Assembly (NCBI RefSeq): GCF_012931845.1
Contig: NZ_CP051884.1
Coordinates: forward strand, 3,100,001-3,164,000
Direction of reading: 5' to 3'
Source of the DNA: Cellulomonas taurus
GTDB taxonomy: Bacteria > Actinomycetota > Actinomycetes > Actinomycetales > Cellulomonadaceae
Length of the DNA stretch: 64,000 nt
Shown here piece by piece: positions 53,436 through 61,800 of this stretch. Within the stretch, counting starts at the first letter, position 1. Each line of letters begins with the position of its first letter. The notes under the pieces were generated by a model, which did no database searches, was not told where the DNA came from, and saw only the letters and a list, made by a program, of their open reading frames with translations. The position numbers and the translations under genes were made by a program.

Positions 53436-53980
53436 GGGCGCGCCGCACCGACCCGGGCCGCCGCGAGCGCCTGGTGGAGACGGTGCTGGACCTGATCGCC
53501 CGCGACGGCACGGCCGGTGCCACCTACCGGGCGGTGGCCGAGGCGGCCGACGTGCCGATGGGGTCGATGACCTACCACTTCCCCACCCGGGACGACATGC
53601 TGTTCGCCGCGTTCAGCCATCTCGCGGACACCCAGCACGCCCGGTTCGACCGGATGATGGCCGAGCTCCCGGCGGGCGAGGACCCGCGCGAGGCGGTCGT
53701 CCGGATCATCGTCACCCACGGCACCGACTACGGCCGCGATCTGGTGCTGTCGGCGGAGCTGTACGCCCTGGCGGCCCGCGACCCGCGCTACCGCGCGCTG
53801 ACCCAGGACTGGATGGAACGCTCCCGGGCGTCGTTGGCCCGGCACTTCCCGAGCGAGCTGGCACCGATGGTCGACGCCCTGATCGAGGGGCTGGTGCTGC
53901 ACGGTCAGCTGGGCACCGAGCCCTTCGACGAGGACCGGGTGCGCACCGCCGTGTACCGGCTGGTCGGCGACCTGCGCTGA
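53432..53980 (+). CDS. TetR-family transcriptional regulator
   Basis: 182 residues: TetR HTH (LIARDGTAGATYRAVAEAADVPMGSMTYHFPTRDDMLFAAF, residues about 18-58) and a helical C-terminal ligand domain. The GTG start overlaps the LLM stop (GTGA), coupling the pair. It probably represses its own operon through the palindrome at 52492-52504. Ligand unknown. Confidence 0.88.
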   Translation: MRARRTDPGRRERLVETVLDLIARDGTAGATYRAVAEAADVPMGSMTYHFPTRDDMLFAAFSHLADTQHARFDRMMAELPAGEDPREAVVRIIVTHGTDYGRDLVLSAELYALAARDPRYRALTQDWMERSRASLARHFPSELAPMVDALIEGLVLHGQLGTEPFDEDRVRTAVYRLVGDLR

Positions 53981-54002
53981 CCAGCCGGTACACGGCGGCC
54001 GA

Positions 54003-54704
54003 TCAGCCCCACACCGCGACGGTCCGCCGCACCGGGACGCCGGGGTCACCGGTGGCGAACAGCTCGGGATGCGACGCCCGCACCGCCTCGATGTCGGCCA
54101 GCACCGCGCGCAGGTGGCCGCGCAGGAGGTCGACCGCCTGATCGGCGTGCCCAGCGACCACGGCATCGAGGATCGCCGCATGCTGCGCGTGGAACGGTGC
54201 GGCGGTCGCCTCGCGCAGACCGAGTCGGCGGGCGCGGTCCAGGTGCCCCTTGGCCGAGACGACCGTGGGCCACACCCGGTCGTGACCGGCCAGCCGCATC
54301 AGGCCGCGATGGAACTCCTCGTCGAGGCGGAAGAACGCCTCCAGGTCGTTCAGCACCGCTCGCTGGTCGTCCAGGTTCGCCCGGAGCTCGGCCACCACGG
54401 CGGGGTCGGGTGCACGCGGCACGTCCCGCAACGAGCCGAGCTCGACCGACTCCCGCAGGAACTGCGCGTCCCGCACGCGCTCGATCTCCACCCGGGCGAC
54501 GAAGGACCCCACCTTCGGGAAGACGTGCACCAGTCCCTCGCGGGCCAGCAGGATCAGCCCCTCCCGGATCGGCGTGCGCGAGACCCCGAGCTCAGCGGCG
54601 AGTTCGTTCTCGGACAGCGGTGCGCCCGGTGCCAGATCCAGGGTCAGGACGCGGGACCGGATCGACTCGTACACCACGTCCCGGCTGCTCCTGACGGCTT
54701 CCAC
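54003..54704 (-). CDS. GntR/FadR-family transcriptional regulator
   Basis: 233 residues from the GTG at 54704: winged HTH of the GntR type (VVYESIRSRVLTLDLAPGAPLSENELAAELGVSRTPIREGLILLAREGLV, residues about 10-58) and a FadR C-terminal all-helical ligand domain (FFRLDEEFHRGLMRLAGHDRVW with metal-binding Asp/His, FHAQHAAILDAVVAGHADQAVDLL with the second His). The upstream open frame reads through a likely promoter, hence the shorter start. It is divergent from the MFS and dehydrogenase genes, which are the probable targets. Confidence 0.85.
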   Translation of the reverse strand: MEAVRSSRDVVYESIRSRVLTLDLAPGAPLSENELAAELGVSRTPIREGLILLAREGLVHVFPKVGSFVARVEIERVRDAQFLRESVELGSLRDVPRAPDPAVVAELRANLDDQRAVLNDLEAFFRLDEEFHRGLMRLAGHDRVWPTVVSAKGHLDRARRLGLREATAAPFHAQHAAILDAVVAGHADQAVDLLRGHLRAVLADIEAVRASHPELFATGDPGVPVRRTVAVWG

Positions 54705-54750
54705 CGCTGCATCGTACTGGGATTTCGTTGACAGGAACCGGCGGGCGATG

Positions 54751-54762
54751 CTTGCATACAAG
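54751..54762. promoter_or_regulatory. FadR-type operator candidate 1
   Basis: Near-palindrome cttgcatacaag (one mismatch pair), similar to the TTGTnnACAA sites of FadR-type regulators, 47 bp upstream of the regulator start and about 98 bp upstream of the transporter. A -35-like TTGACA (+ strand) lies 17 bp earlier at 54728-54733. Confidence 0.5.
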
Positions 54763-54782
54763 AGCTGTGCACAAGCGCGGTA

Positions 54783-54794
54783 GACAATGTTGTC
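54783..54794. promoter_or_regulatory. FadR-type operator candidate 2
   Basis: gacaa-tg-ttgtc with perfect 5-bp arms, 32 bp (three helical turns) centre to centre from candidate 1. Both fall between the divergent regulator and transporter genes. Confidence 0.5.
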
Positions 54795-54859
54795 GGCCGA
54801 TGACGGAGCCGGTGATCCGGGCGGGCGGGGCTCCGTGGTCGGCACACAGAGGAGCCCTG

Positions 54860-56239
54860 ATGACCACCCGTGACACCCTCACCGAACCCGGTCCCGCCCA
54901 ACGATCGACCTCCGACCTGACCCGCGCCGCCGTCTCCGGTTGGCTCGGCACCGCCCTGGAGTTCCTGGACTTCCAGCTCTACTCCCTGGCAGCGGCCCTG
55001 GTCTTCACCCCGCTGTTCTTCCCGGACACCGCACCGGGCATCGCGATCATCCTGGCGATGGCGACCTACGGCGTCGGCTACGGCGCACGACTGCTCGGCG
55101 CCTTCGTCTTCGGTCGGATGGGCGACCGGGTGGGCCGCAAGGGCGTGCTGTTCTTCACCATCGCCCTCATGGGCATCGCCACCACCCTGATCGGCGCCCT
55201 GCCCACCTACGCCCAGGTCGGCGTGCTGGCCCCGATCCTGCTGGTCACGCTCCGGCTGATCCAGGGCTTCGGAGCCGGCGCGGAGATCGCCGGCGCGACC
55301 ACGATGCTCACCGAGTACGCGCCGCGGGACAAGCGCGGCCTGATCGGGTCGCTGGTGGCGCTCGGCACCAACTCCGCGACCCTGGTCGCCACCGGATTGT
55401 GGGCACTGTTGGTCGCCCTGCTCAGTGAGGACCAACTCCTGAGCTGGGGCTGGCGCATCCCGTTCCTGGGGTCGTTCCTGGTGCTGTTCCTCGCGATGTG
55501 GATCCGGATGCACCTCAAGGAATCGCCGGTGTTCGAGGACCGGCCGGACGTCGTGGACGGCAAGGCGCTCAGCTCCCAGGAACTGCGGGAGCGCGCCGCG
55601 CAGGACGACGACGCCGCCCGGGCCGTCGTCAGCCAGCGCAAGGGCCGGGCGTTCTTCGTGGCCCTGATGCTCCGGTTCGGCCAGGCCGGGAACTCGGGCC
55701 TGATCCAGACCTTCCTGGTCGCCTACCTGGTGACCGAACTGGGCCGGGCCAAGACGCTGCCGACCAACGCGATCCTGATCTCCTCCGCGGTCGGGTTCGT
55801 CACGGTCCCGCTGGTCGGCTGGCTGTCCGACAAGTACGGGCGCCGACCGCTGTACCTGGCGTTCCTGGGCGCCTCAGCGCTGCTGGCGATCCCCGGCATG
55901 GCCCTGATCGGTGCCCCGGCATCGGTCGGGATCATCCTGGGCATCATCGTGCTGCACAACGTCAGCGTGCTCGCGCTGTTCTCCCTGGAGTCGGTGACGA
56001 TGGCCGAGCTCTTCGGCGCCCGGACCCGGTTCACCCAGCTCGCGGTGGCGAAGGAGGTCGGCGGCATCCTGTCGACCGCCATCGGCCCGATCATCGCCGC
56101 CTCGCTCACCGCGCTGTTCCACTCCTGGTGGCCACTCGCGCTCATGCTGCTGGCGTACTCCGCCATCGGCCTGATCGGCGCCCTGATGATGCCGGAGGTC
56201 CGTGGGCGCGACCTCACCCGACTGGAGGATGCGCTGTGA
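54860..56239 (+). CDS. MFS transporter, metabolite:H+ symporter type
   Basis: 459-residue 12-helix permease of the MHS type (shikimate, proline, citrate-type symporters): GARLLGAFVFGRMGDRVGRKGVL after helix 2, LIQGFGAGAEIAGATTMLTEYAP in helix 4, WGWRIPFLGSFLVLFLAMWIRMHLKESPVF after helix 6, and GWLSDKYGRRPLYLAFLG in the second half. GAGGAG lies 6 bp ahead of the ATG. Overlap with the dehydrogenase gene (GTGA) suggests uptake of its substrate, perhaps a sugar acid or polyol. Confidence 0.9.
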   Translation: MTTRDTLTEPGPAQRSTSDLTRAAVSGWLGTALEFLDFQLYSLAAALVFTPLFFPDTAPGIAIILAMATYGVGYGARLLGAFVFGRMGDRVGRKGVLFFTIALMGIATTLIGALPTYAQVGVLAPILLVTLRLIQGFGAGAEIAGATTMLTEYAPRDKRGLIGSLVALGTNSATLVATGLWALLVALLSEDQLLSWGWRIPFLGSFLVLFLAMWIRMHLKESPVFEDRPDVVDGKALSSQELRERAAQDDDAARAVVSQRKGRAFFVALMLRFGQAGNSGLIQTFLVAYLVTELGRAKTLPTNAILISSAVGFVTVPLVGWLSDKYGRRPLYLAFLGASALLAIPGMALIGAPASVGIILGIIVLHNVSVLALFSLESVTMAELFGARTRFTQLAVAKEVGGILSTAIGPIIAASLTALFHSWWPLALMLLAYSAIGLIGALMMPEVRGRDLTRLEDAL

Positions 56240-57261
56240 GAGCCGTCGTCGTACACGGAGCCGGTGACCTGCGGGTCGACGAGCTGCCCGATCCCACCGC
56301 CGGACCCGGTGAGGTGCTGGTCGCGATGGAATGGGGGGGCATCTGCGGCTCCGACCTCGCGTACTGGCGGCACGGGCGATCCGGCACCGCGGTGCTCCGG
56401 CACCCGATGGTGCTCGGCCACGAGGTCGCCGGGCGCATCCGGGCGGTCGGCGCCGGGGTGCGCGGGCTGGAGGTCGGCACCGCCGTCACCTTCCAACCGG
56501 CGCAACTGATCGGGGACGGACTGCTTCCCGACCGGCTCGCCGGGCGCACCAATCTCTACCCCCAGGTGCGGTACTTCGGATCGGCCGCCTTCGACCCGCA
56601 CACCGACGGCGGGTTCAGCGAACTGCGGGCCGTCCGCGCCGACCAGGTACGGGTGCTCCCGCCAGGCGTCGACACCCAGCGCGCGGCGCTGGCCGAACCC
56701 CTCGCGGTGGCGATCCACGCCGTCGGACGGGTGCCGGACCTGCGCGGTCGCACCGTCCTGGTGAACGGCGCCGGACCCATCGGGTCGCTGGTGGTCGCGG
56801 CGGCCCGCCGGGCGGGTGCCGCCGAGGTGATCGCGGCCGATGTCTCCGCCGACTCGCTGGCGGTGGCCCGGGCGATGGGCGCCGACGGCACGGTGGACGT
56901 CCGCACCGCATCGTTGCCCACCGACGTCACGGTGGTGTTCGAGGCGTCCGGGGTGCCGGCCGCCCTGGGCGGTGTGCTGCGAGCGACGGCGAAGGGCGGC
57001 ACCGTGGTCCAGGTCGGGAACCTGCCCGGCACCGAGATCACCGCGGTGCTGGGCGACCTGATCACCCGGGAGCTGACCTGGGTCGGGTCGTACCGGTTCG
57101 CCGAGGAAGTCGACGAGGCGATCACGGCCCTGGCCGAGGGGCTGGAGGTCGACCCGTTGATGACCCACGTCTTCGACCTCGAGGACGCCCGCGCGGCGAT
57201 GGAGACCGCCGCCGACCGATCGACCGGGAGCAGCAAGGTGATGCTGCGCCTCGGGCGGTGA
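56236..57261 (+). CDS. Zinc-type dehydrogenase resembling L-idonate 5-dehydrogenase
   Basis: 341-residue medium-chain dehydrogenase. Catalytic zinc residues Cys37 (GGICGSD) and His62 (GHEVAG) are present, with the Rossmann motif GAGPIGSLVVAAARRAGA. The central DLAYWRHG and GSAAFDPHTDGGFSEL match idonate 5-dehydrogenase. The four structural-zinc cysteines that normally sit between residues 90 and 120 are absent (the stretch reads QPAQLIGDGLLP). It overlaps the transporter gene by 4 bp. Substrate is inferred from family and context only. Confidence 0.82.
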   Translation: MRAVVVHGAGDLRVDELPDPTAGPGEVLVAMEWGGICGSDLAYWRHGRSGTAVLRHPMVLGHEVAGRIRAVGAGVRGLEVGTAVTFQPAQLIGDGLLPDRLAGRTNLYPQVRYFGSAAFDPHTDGGFSELRAVRADQVRVLPPGVDTQRAALAEPLAVAIHAVGRVPDLRGRTVLVNGAGPIGSLVVAAARRAGAAEVIAADVSADSLAVARAMGADGTVDVRTASLPTDVTVVFEASGVPAALGGVLRATAKGGTVVQVGNLPGTEITAVLGDLITRELTWVGSYRFAEEVDEAITALAEGLEVDPLMTHVFDLEDARAAMETAADRSTGSSKVMLRLGR

Positions 57262-57266
57262 GCCGC

Positions 57267-57304
57267 AGCGGGGGCCCGGCATCAGGGGGTGCCGGGCCCC
57301 CGCT
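57267..57304. terminator. Bidirectional terminator
   Basis: Perfect 15-bp arms agcgggggcccggca/tgccgggcccccgct with an 8-base loop, between the ends of the dehydrogenase gene (+) and the YihY gene (-). Confidence 0.9.
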
Positions 57305-58374
57305 CACTCGTCTCGGTGCGCCGACTCCCGCAGTGCCCGTCCCCGGCGCACGTCCTCCCGGCGCTTGGCGGCCTTCTTGTCGCTGGCCCGGGTGTCCCGC
57401 GGCGGCAGCTGGATGGACTCCTCCGCCGCGATGCCGCCCTGCAGCTCCCGACCGCGTTCGATCTCGGCGTCCAGCTCGGCGCCGAAGAGCAGCGCCAGGT
57501 TCGTGATCCACAGCCAGAGCAGCAGGATGATCACCCCGGCCAACGAGCCGTAGGTGCTGCCGTAGCTGCCGAAGTTCGCGACGTAGAACCCGAAGCCCAC
57601 CGAGGCGACGATCCAGACCAGCACCGCGACCAGGGCACCGACGCTCATCCAGCGGAACTTGGGCTGCCGGACGTTCGGGGTGAAGTAGTAGAGGATCGCC
57701 ACGGCGGTCACCACCAGGGCCAGCACCACCGGCCACTTGGCGATGTCCCACACCGTGACCGCCACCGAGCTGAGCCCGATCGCGTCACCGACCTGCTCGG
57801 CGACACCGCCGGAGAGCACCACCGCGACCACGATCAGCACCGCGATGACCACCAGCACCAGGGTGACGACCAGCAGCACCGGGCGCAGCTTCCAGATCGG
57901 GCGGCCCTCGTCGATCTCGTAGACCCGGTTGATCCCGCGGCTGAACGCCGTGACGTACCCGGAGGCCGACCACAGGGCGACCAGCAGCGAGATCACGAAG
58001 GTGATCCCGGCGCCCGGGGAGTTCGAGATGTTCTCCAGGATCGGCTTGAGCGTGTCCTGAGCCGTGTCCTGGCCGACGATGCCGGACGCGGTGGACACCA
58101 GGTCCTCGACCAACTGCTGCCCGTCGCCGACCAGTCCCAGGATCGACACCACGGCCAGCAGGCCCGGCGCGATGGCCAGCACCGCGTAATACGTCAGCGC
58201 CGCCGCCAGGTCGGTGCACTGGTCGTGGCCGAATTCCCGGAGCGTGGTGCGGAGCACGTAGGTCCAGGACCGTCGGGTCAGGTCGTCGGGCGAGTCCGGC
58301 TTGCGCGGGTCGTCCGGCGCCGGAGCGGTGGCGTCGCGTGCGGTGCTGGGCTGCTCGTCGTCGGCGTGGGACAT
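57304..58374 (-). CDS. YihY/BrkB-family inner membrane protein
   Basis: 356 residues. A disordered acidic N-terminus of about 35 residues is followed by the YihY/UPF0761 core: DLAAALTYYAVLAIAPGLLAVVSILGLVGDG, then five or more membrane helices (FVISLLVALWSASGYVTAFSRGINRVYEIDE, LLVVTLVLVVIAVLIVVAVVL, GSTYGSLAGVIILLLWLWITNLALLFGAELDAEIE) and a charged C-terminal tail. The ATG at 58374 is preferred to an upstream GTG. The family was once called BrkB or RNase BN; it is a transporter-like protein of unknown substrate, not a nuclease. Confidence 0.88.
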   Translation of the reverse strand: MSHADDEQPSTARDATAPAPDDPRKPDSPDDLTRRSWTYVLRTTLREFGHDQCTDLAAALTYYAVLAIAPGLLAVVSILGLVGDGQQLVEDLVSTASGIVGQDTAQDTLKPILENISNSPGAGITFVISLLVALWSASGYVTAFSRGINRVYEIDEGRPIWKLRPVLLVVTLVLVVIAVLIVVAVVLSGGVAEQVGDAIGLSSVAVTVWDIAKWPVVLALVVTAVAILYYFTPNVRQPKFRWMSVGALVAVLVWIVASVGFGFYVANFGSYGSTYGSLAGVIILLLWLWITNLALLFGAELDAEIERGRELQGGIAAEESIQLPPRDTRASDKKAAKRREDVRRGRALRESAHRDE

Positions 58375-58425
58375 GCCGCCAGGTTCACCCCAGCTGATCC
58401 GCCCCGCCACACGAGGGTCCCGGGC

Positions 58426-59345
58426 TCAGCTGGTCCGGCAGCCCAGCAGCGGGTTCGCACCGCCCGCGGAGTCGATGGCGTACACGCACACCCGGTGCGA
58501 CCCCGGAGCGACGGTGGCCGAGGCGACGAAGCCGTGCGCGGCCCCCTTGCCGTACGCCCGGTCGACATCCGGCCGGGCGCGGTTGGCGGCCAGCGCGAGC
58601 ACCGCCTTGCCGTCGACGTAGACGTGCACCGGGATCGAGTCCGCGGTGTCCGGATCCAGCGCCCAGCCGGACACGGTCAGCCGCGAGCCGGAGGTGGACA
58701 CCGCGTCCACGTTCCCGATCGGCGCGGCGTTGGTCACGGACACCGTCCGGCAGCCGAGGGACGGATTGGGTCCACCGGCGGAGTCGATGGCGTAGACGCA
58801 CACCTGGTGCGAGCCATAGGCCACGGTCGACGACCAGTTGAACCCGTGGGCGGCCCCCTTGCCGTAGGCCCGCTCGACGTCGGGGCGGGTACCGGTCGCG
58901 GTCACCGCACCGCCGAACGTGCCGTCGATGTAGACGTGCACCGGGATCGAGTCCGAGGTGTCCGGATCCAACGCCCACCCGGACACCCGCAGCGCGTTGC
59001 CCGAGGCCGACACCGCATCCACGTTCCCGATCGGCGCCGCATTGCTCACCGACACCGTCCGGCAGCCGAGGGACGGGTTCGGTCCACCGGCGGAGTCGAT
59101 GGCGTAGACGCACACCTGGTGCGAGCCATAGGCCACCGTCGACGACCAGCTGAACCCGTGCGCGGCCCCCTTGCCGTACGCCCGCTCCACGTCGGGACGC
59201 GAACCGCTCGCGGTCACCGAACCGGCGAACGTCCCGTCCACGTAGACGTGCACCGGGATCGAGTCCGAGGTGTCCGGGTCGAGCGTCCACCCGGAGACGG
59301 TCAGCTGCCGCCCGCTCGCCGTCGCCGCGTCGATCTGCCCGATCG
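58426..59345 (-). repeat. Tandem repeat array, three units of about 312 bp (104 aa)
   Basis: Three in-frame units at the 3' end of the protease gene with period 312 bp (identical landmark at 59053 and 58741, and a diverged one near 58429). Units 1 and 2 share long stretches of near-identical DNA (for example the segment around ggtgcgagccataggccac), so they arose recently or are kept alike by gene conversion. Unit 3 is more diverged. Confidence 0.85.
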
Positions 59346-60651
59346 GCCGCGCGTTCGGCGTCACCACCGTGTACCCGACCACCAACGGCGCGGAGGCGGA
59401 GTAGCCGGACCGCACCGTCAGCGTGTAGCTCACCGACCCGGTGGTCGTGGTCGCGGGGAAGGACCAGGTCCCGGCCGCGGTCACGGGCACCTGGAAGGAC
59501 TCCCCGACCGACGACTGCACCGCCAGCGTGGTGTTCGCGGGCGCGGTGCCGCTCACCAGTGCGCCCGCCTCGATCGTGGCATTCGCCGCCGGGCCGACCA
59601 GCACCGGCGCGGCCAGACTCACCGCCACCGTGTACCCGCCGGTGCGGGCCAGCGCCGTCGGCAGGTCGGCCGCCCACATCAGCGGCGCTCCCCCGGAGGT
59701 CGTCCCACCCGACACCACACCGACCGCCGTGCCGCCCTGCAGCACCGCTCCCCCGGAGTCACCGTGGTCGGAACGCACATTCGTCTCGAACCCGTAGACC
59801 AGCCGGCCGTCCACCCGGGCCCAGCCGAAGGCTCCGACGGTGCCCTCGGTCAGCCCGGTAGTACGACCCGACTTCACCACCTGGCCGCCGACCTCGGCGG
59901 TGCCCACGGCGGTGACCGGGCGGGCCGACTGGGACAGGTCGGCAGGGGTCGCCCAGTTGGTCACCCAGGGCCGCAGGGTCAGGCTGGTGTTCGTCACGTC
60001 GATCACCGAGACGTCCGTGGCGTTCCGGTCCGTGTCGCCCGCGGTATTGCCCGGACCGCCGAACTGCGAGTACCCGAAGGTGCCCAACTCGGCCTGCGTC
60101 CGCACCGAGCCGCCACCACCGGCGGGGTCGCCGCTCGGAACCGTGAGCAGGGTTCGGCTCACCAGACCGTCGCCGGTGCAATGGCCGGCCGAGATCACCG
60201 CCGGACGGCCACTGGGCGAGAATCCGGTGAATCCGATCGAGCACAGGAATCCGGATCCGTCGTCCAACAGCCCGACATATCCGGCGCCGGCCACGACATC
60301 GGTGCTGGCCAATGCGCTGAATGGCGCATCGATCACCTGGACGTCCACATTGCTGTGCTCCGTGACGAACTCCTCCGCCGGCGGGGCTAGGTCGTCCTCC
60401 GGCGTGGTCACCGCCAGGACCACATTGCCCTCGCCGTCCGTGGTGACCGACTCCACCCCGTCCACCCCGAGGAGTGCCACCGCCTGCTCGTCGAAGGCGG
60501 CGCCCGCCGTCGGGGCGACGGCATCGTCGGCGCTGGCCGTCGGCGCGGTGATGCCGCCCGCCAGCCCGATCACCAGGGCGGCAGTCGCCACCGTCGCCAC
60601 CCGGCGTCGAGTCGCGGCGCTGCTGCGTGCACGGAGCAGGACAGGAATCAT
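58426..60651 (-). CDS. Secreted trypsin-like serine protease with three C-terminal repeats
   Basis: 741 residues from the ATG at 60651. The signal peptide ends near residue 40 (APTASA), then a propeptide-like region (residues about 41-105) resembling that of S1 proteases of the streptogrisin kind. The protease domain has the catalytic triad His157 (SAGHC), Asp213 or Asp218 (ATDVSVID) and Ser299 (GDSGG). An Ig-like domain (residues about 345-430) is followed by three 104-residue repeats, each with SGWxLDPDTxDSIPVHVYVDG, RPDVxRAYGKGAAHGF and VCVYAIDSAGGxNPxLGCRT. Such repeats occur in secreted enzymes of actinobacteria and may bind the wall or a polymer. Only a few cysteines, in pairs. Confidence 0.87.
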   Translation of the reverse strand: MIPVLLRARSSAATRRRVATVATAALVIGLAGGITAPTASADDAVAPTAGAAFDEQAVALLGVDGVESVTTDGEGNVVLAVTTPEDDLAPPAEEFVTEHSNVDVQVIDAPFSALASTDVVAGAGYVGLLDDGSGFLCSIGFTGFSPSGRPAVISAGHCTGDGLVSRTLLTVPSGDPAGGGGSVRTQAELGTFGYSQFGGPGNTAGDTDRNATDVSVIDVTNTSLTLRPWVTNWATPADLSQSARPVTAVGTAEVGGQVVKSGRTTGLTEGTVGAFGWARVDGRLVYGFETNVRSDHGDSGGAVLQGGTAVGVVSGGTTSGGAPLMWAADLPTALARTGGYTVAVSLAAPVLVGPAANATIEAGALVSGTAPANTTLAVQSSVGESFQVPVTAAGTWSFPATTTTGSVSYTLTVRSGYSASAPLVVGYTVVTPNARPIGQIDAATASGRQLTVSGWTLDPDTSDSIPVHVYVDGTFAGSVTASGSRPDVERAYGKGAAHGFSWSSTVAYGSHQVCVYAIDSAGGPNPSLGCRTVSVSNAAPIGNVDAVSASGNALRVSGWALDPDTSDSIPVHVYIDGTFGGAVTATGTRPDVERAYGKGAAHGFNWSSTVAYGSHQVCVYAIDSAGGPNPSLGCRTVSVTNAAPIGNVDAVSTSGSRLTVSGWALDPDTADSIPVHVYVDGKAVLALAANRARPDVDRAYGKGAAHGFVASATVAPGSHRVCVYAIDSAGGANPLLGCRTS

Positions 60652-60757
60652 GGCTGGCACCACCCGGAATCGTCGGTTGCTGAGACTCCCGAGCGGGCGG
60701 TTCAGCGAGCCGCATCATGCCATCTCGAACGGCACAGCGGGAGGGGCGCATGCTATT

Positions 60758-61765
60758 TCAGGGCAATTGCCCGATATCGGCGAACAACGCGCGTACTTCC
60801 GATACGACGATCTCGGGCTGTTCGGCGGGGATCAGGTGTCCGCTGCGCTCGGCCACCACCAGGCTGCTGTCGGTCGAGAGCGCGAGCATCCGTCGCTGCC
60901 CGTCCTGCCAGATCCGTTCGAGCTCGGCCCCGGTCTCGGCGTCCACCCCGGCAGCGGCATAGTCCTGGGGCAGCCCCCGCGCGATGATCCGCACCGGGAG
61001 GTCGCCCAGGTCCTGTCCCCGCAGCGCGTCCTCGGTGGTCGAGATCCGGTCGGCCTCGTCTCGCTGAGTACTGAAGTAGGTCGGCGAGGCCGTCACGTTC
61101 AGGAACTCCTGCCGTTGATCCGCCGGGACCAACCCCTCCAGCAGCGACCCGCCGTCGAAGCGCAGCACTCCGGTGGCCTTCAGTAGGCTCGGGATCCAGG
61201 TGGGCAACGCCGAGGTGCCCGCCCCGTCCGGCAGCAGAGCGGCCGTGCGACGGGCATCGTCCTCGGGTCGGGCGTCCACCAGGACCAGCCCCGCGACCTC
61301 CTCCGGGTACCGACGGGCGAACTCCCTGACGTACAGGCCGCCCAGACTGTGACCGACCAGCACGTACGGCTCGGGTGCGTCGATCTCCCGGAGAGCGGTC
61401 CGCAGGTCGGCGATCACGGCCTCGGCGGTGCGCGGCTCCTCGGCGGGCTCGCTCCACGCGGTGCCCGCGCGGTCGTACCGCACCACGGTGGTCAGGTCGT
61501 CCAGGCCGGCCGCCACGTCCGCCCAGCCCGACGCGACCTCGCCGCTGCCCGCCTCCAGCACCACGGTCGGGCCACCGGTCCCCTGCTGGACCACGTGCAC
61601 GCGGTGACCACCGACATCGACCAGCTGCCCCGGCATCGGATGCGCATCCCGACCGGCGGCCGTCCGCGCGTTCTCCACCAGCACGGCCACACCGAGCAGC
61701 CCGGCCAGCACGACCGGGACCGCGGCGAGGACCAGCCATCTCTTTTTGAACACACTCGTACTCAT
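60758..61765 (-). CDS. Membrane-anchored alpha/beta hydrolase
   Basis: 335 residues: a single N-terminal membrane anchor (VLAAVPVVLAGLLGVAVLV, residues 12-30), then an alpha/beta-hydrolase fold. The nucleophile is Ser140 in VGHSLGG, preceded by VVLEAGSG and RYDRAGTAWSEP (oxyanion loop region). The final histidine is in ERSGHLIPAEQP. Active side faces outside. It is divergent from the TetR gene at 61801, 35 bp away, and probably its target. Substrate unknown; esterase or lipase activity is inferred. Confidence 0.87.
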   Translation of the reverse strand: MSTSVFKKRWLVLAAVPVVLAGLLGVAVLVENARTAAGRDAHPMPGQLVDVGGHRVHVVQQGTGGPTVVLEAGSGEVASGWADVAAGLDDLTTVVRYDRAGTAWSEPAEEPRTAEAVIADLRTALREIDAPEPYVLVGHSLGGLYVREFARRYPEEVAGLVLVDARPEDDARRTAALLPDGAGTSALPTWIPSLLKATGVLRFDGGSLLEGLVPADQRQEFLNVTASPTYFSTQRDEADRISTTEDALRGQDLGDLPVRIIARGLPQDYAAAGVDAETGAELERIWQDGQRRMLALSTDSSLVVAERSGHLIPAEQPEIVVSEVRALFADIGQLP

Positions 61766-61777
61766 AAATGGATGCTA

Positions 61778-61794
61778 ACACGACTGTGTACAAT
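61778..61794. promoter_or_regulatory. Shared promoter/operator between hydrolase and TetR genes
   Basis: The 35-bp divergent gap holds ACAC-GACT-GTGT (61778-61789), an imperfect operator-like palindrome, and a -10 TACAAT (61789-61794) for the TetR gene, 6 bp before its ATG. A leaderless, self-repressed TetR gene is the simplest reading. Confidence 0.45.
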
Positions 61795-61800
61795 CGCCGG

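Noticed and set aside
57304..58374. Ribonuclease BN
   Set aside because: The old name of the YihY family is an error in databases. The protein is an integral membrane protein without nuclease motifs.
58426..59345. Possible insertion element because of long direct repeats
   Set aside because: The repeats keep frame in the protease and encode a domain. No transposase or terminal repeats.
57289..60390. 1033-codon open frame on the plus strand
   Set aside because: Antisense to yihY and the protease. Its repeats mirror the protease repeats.
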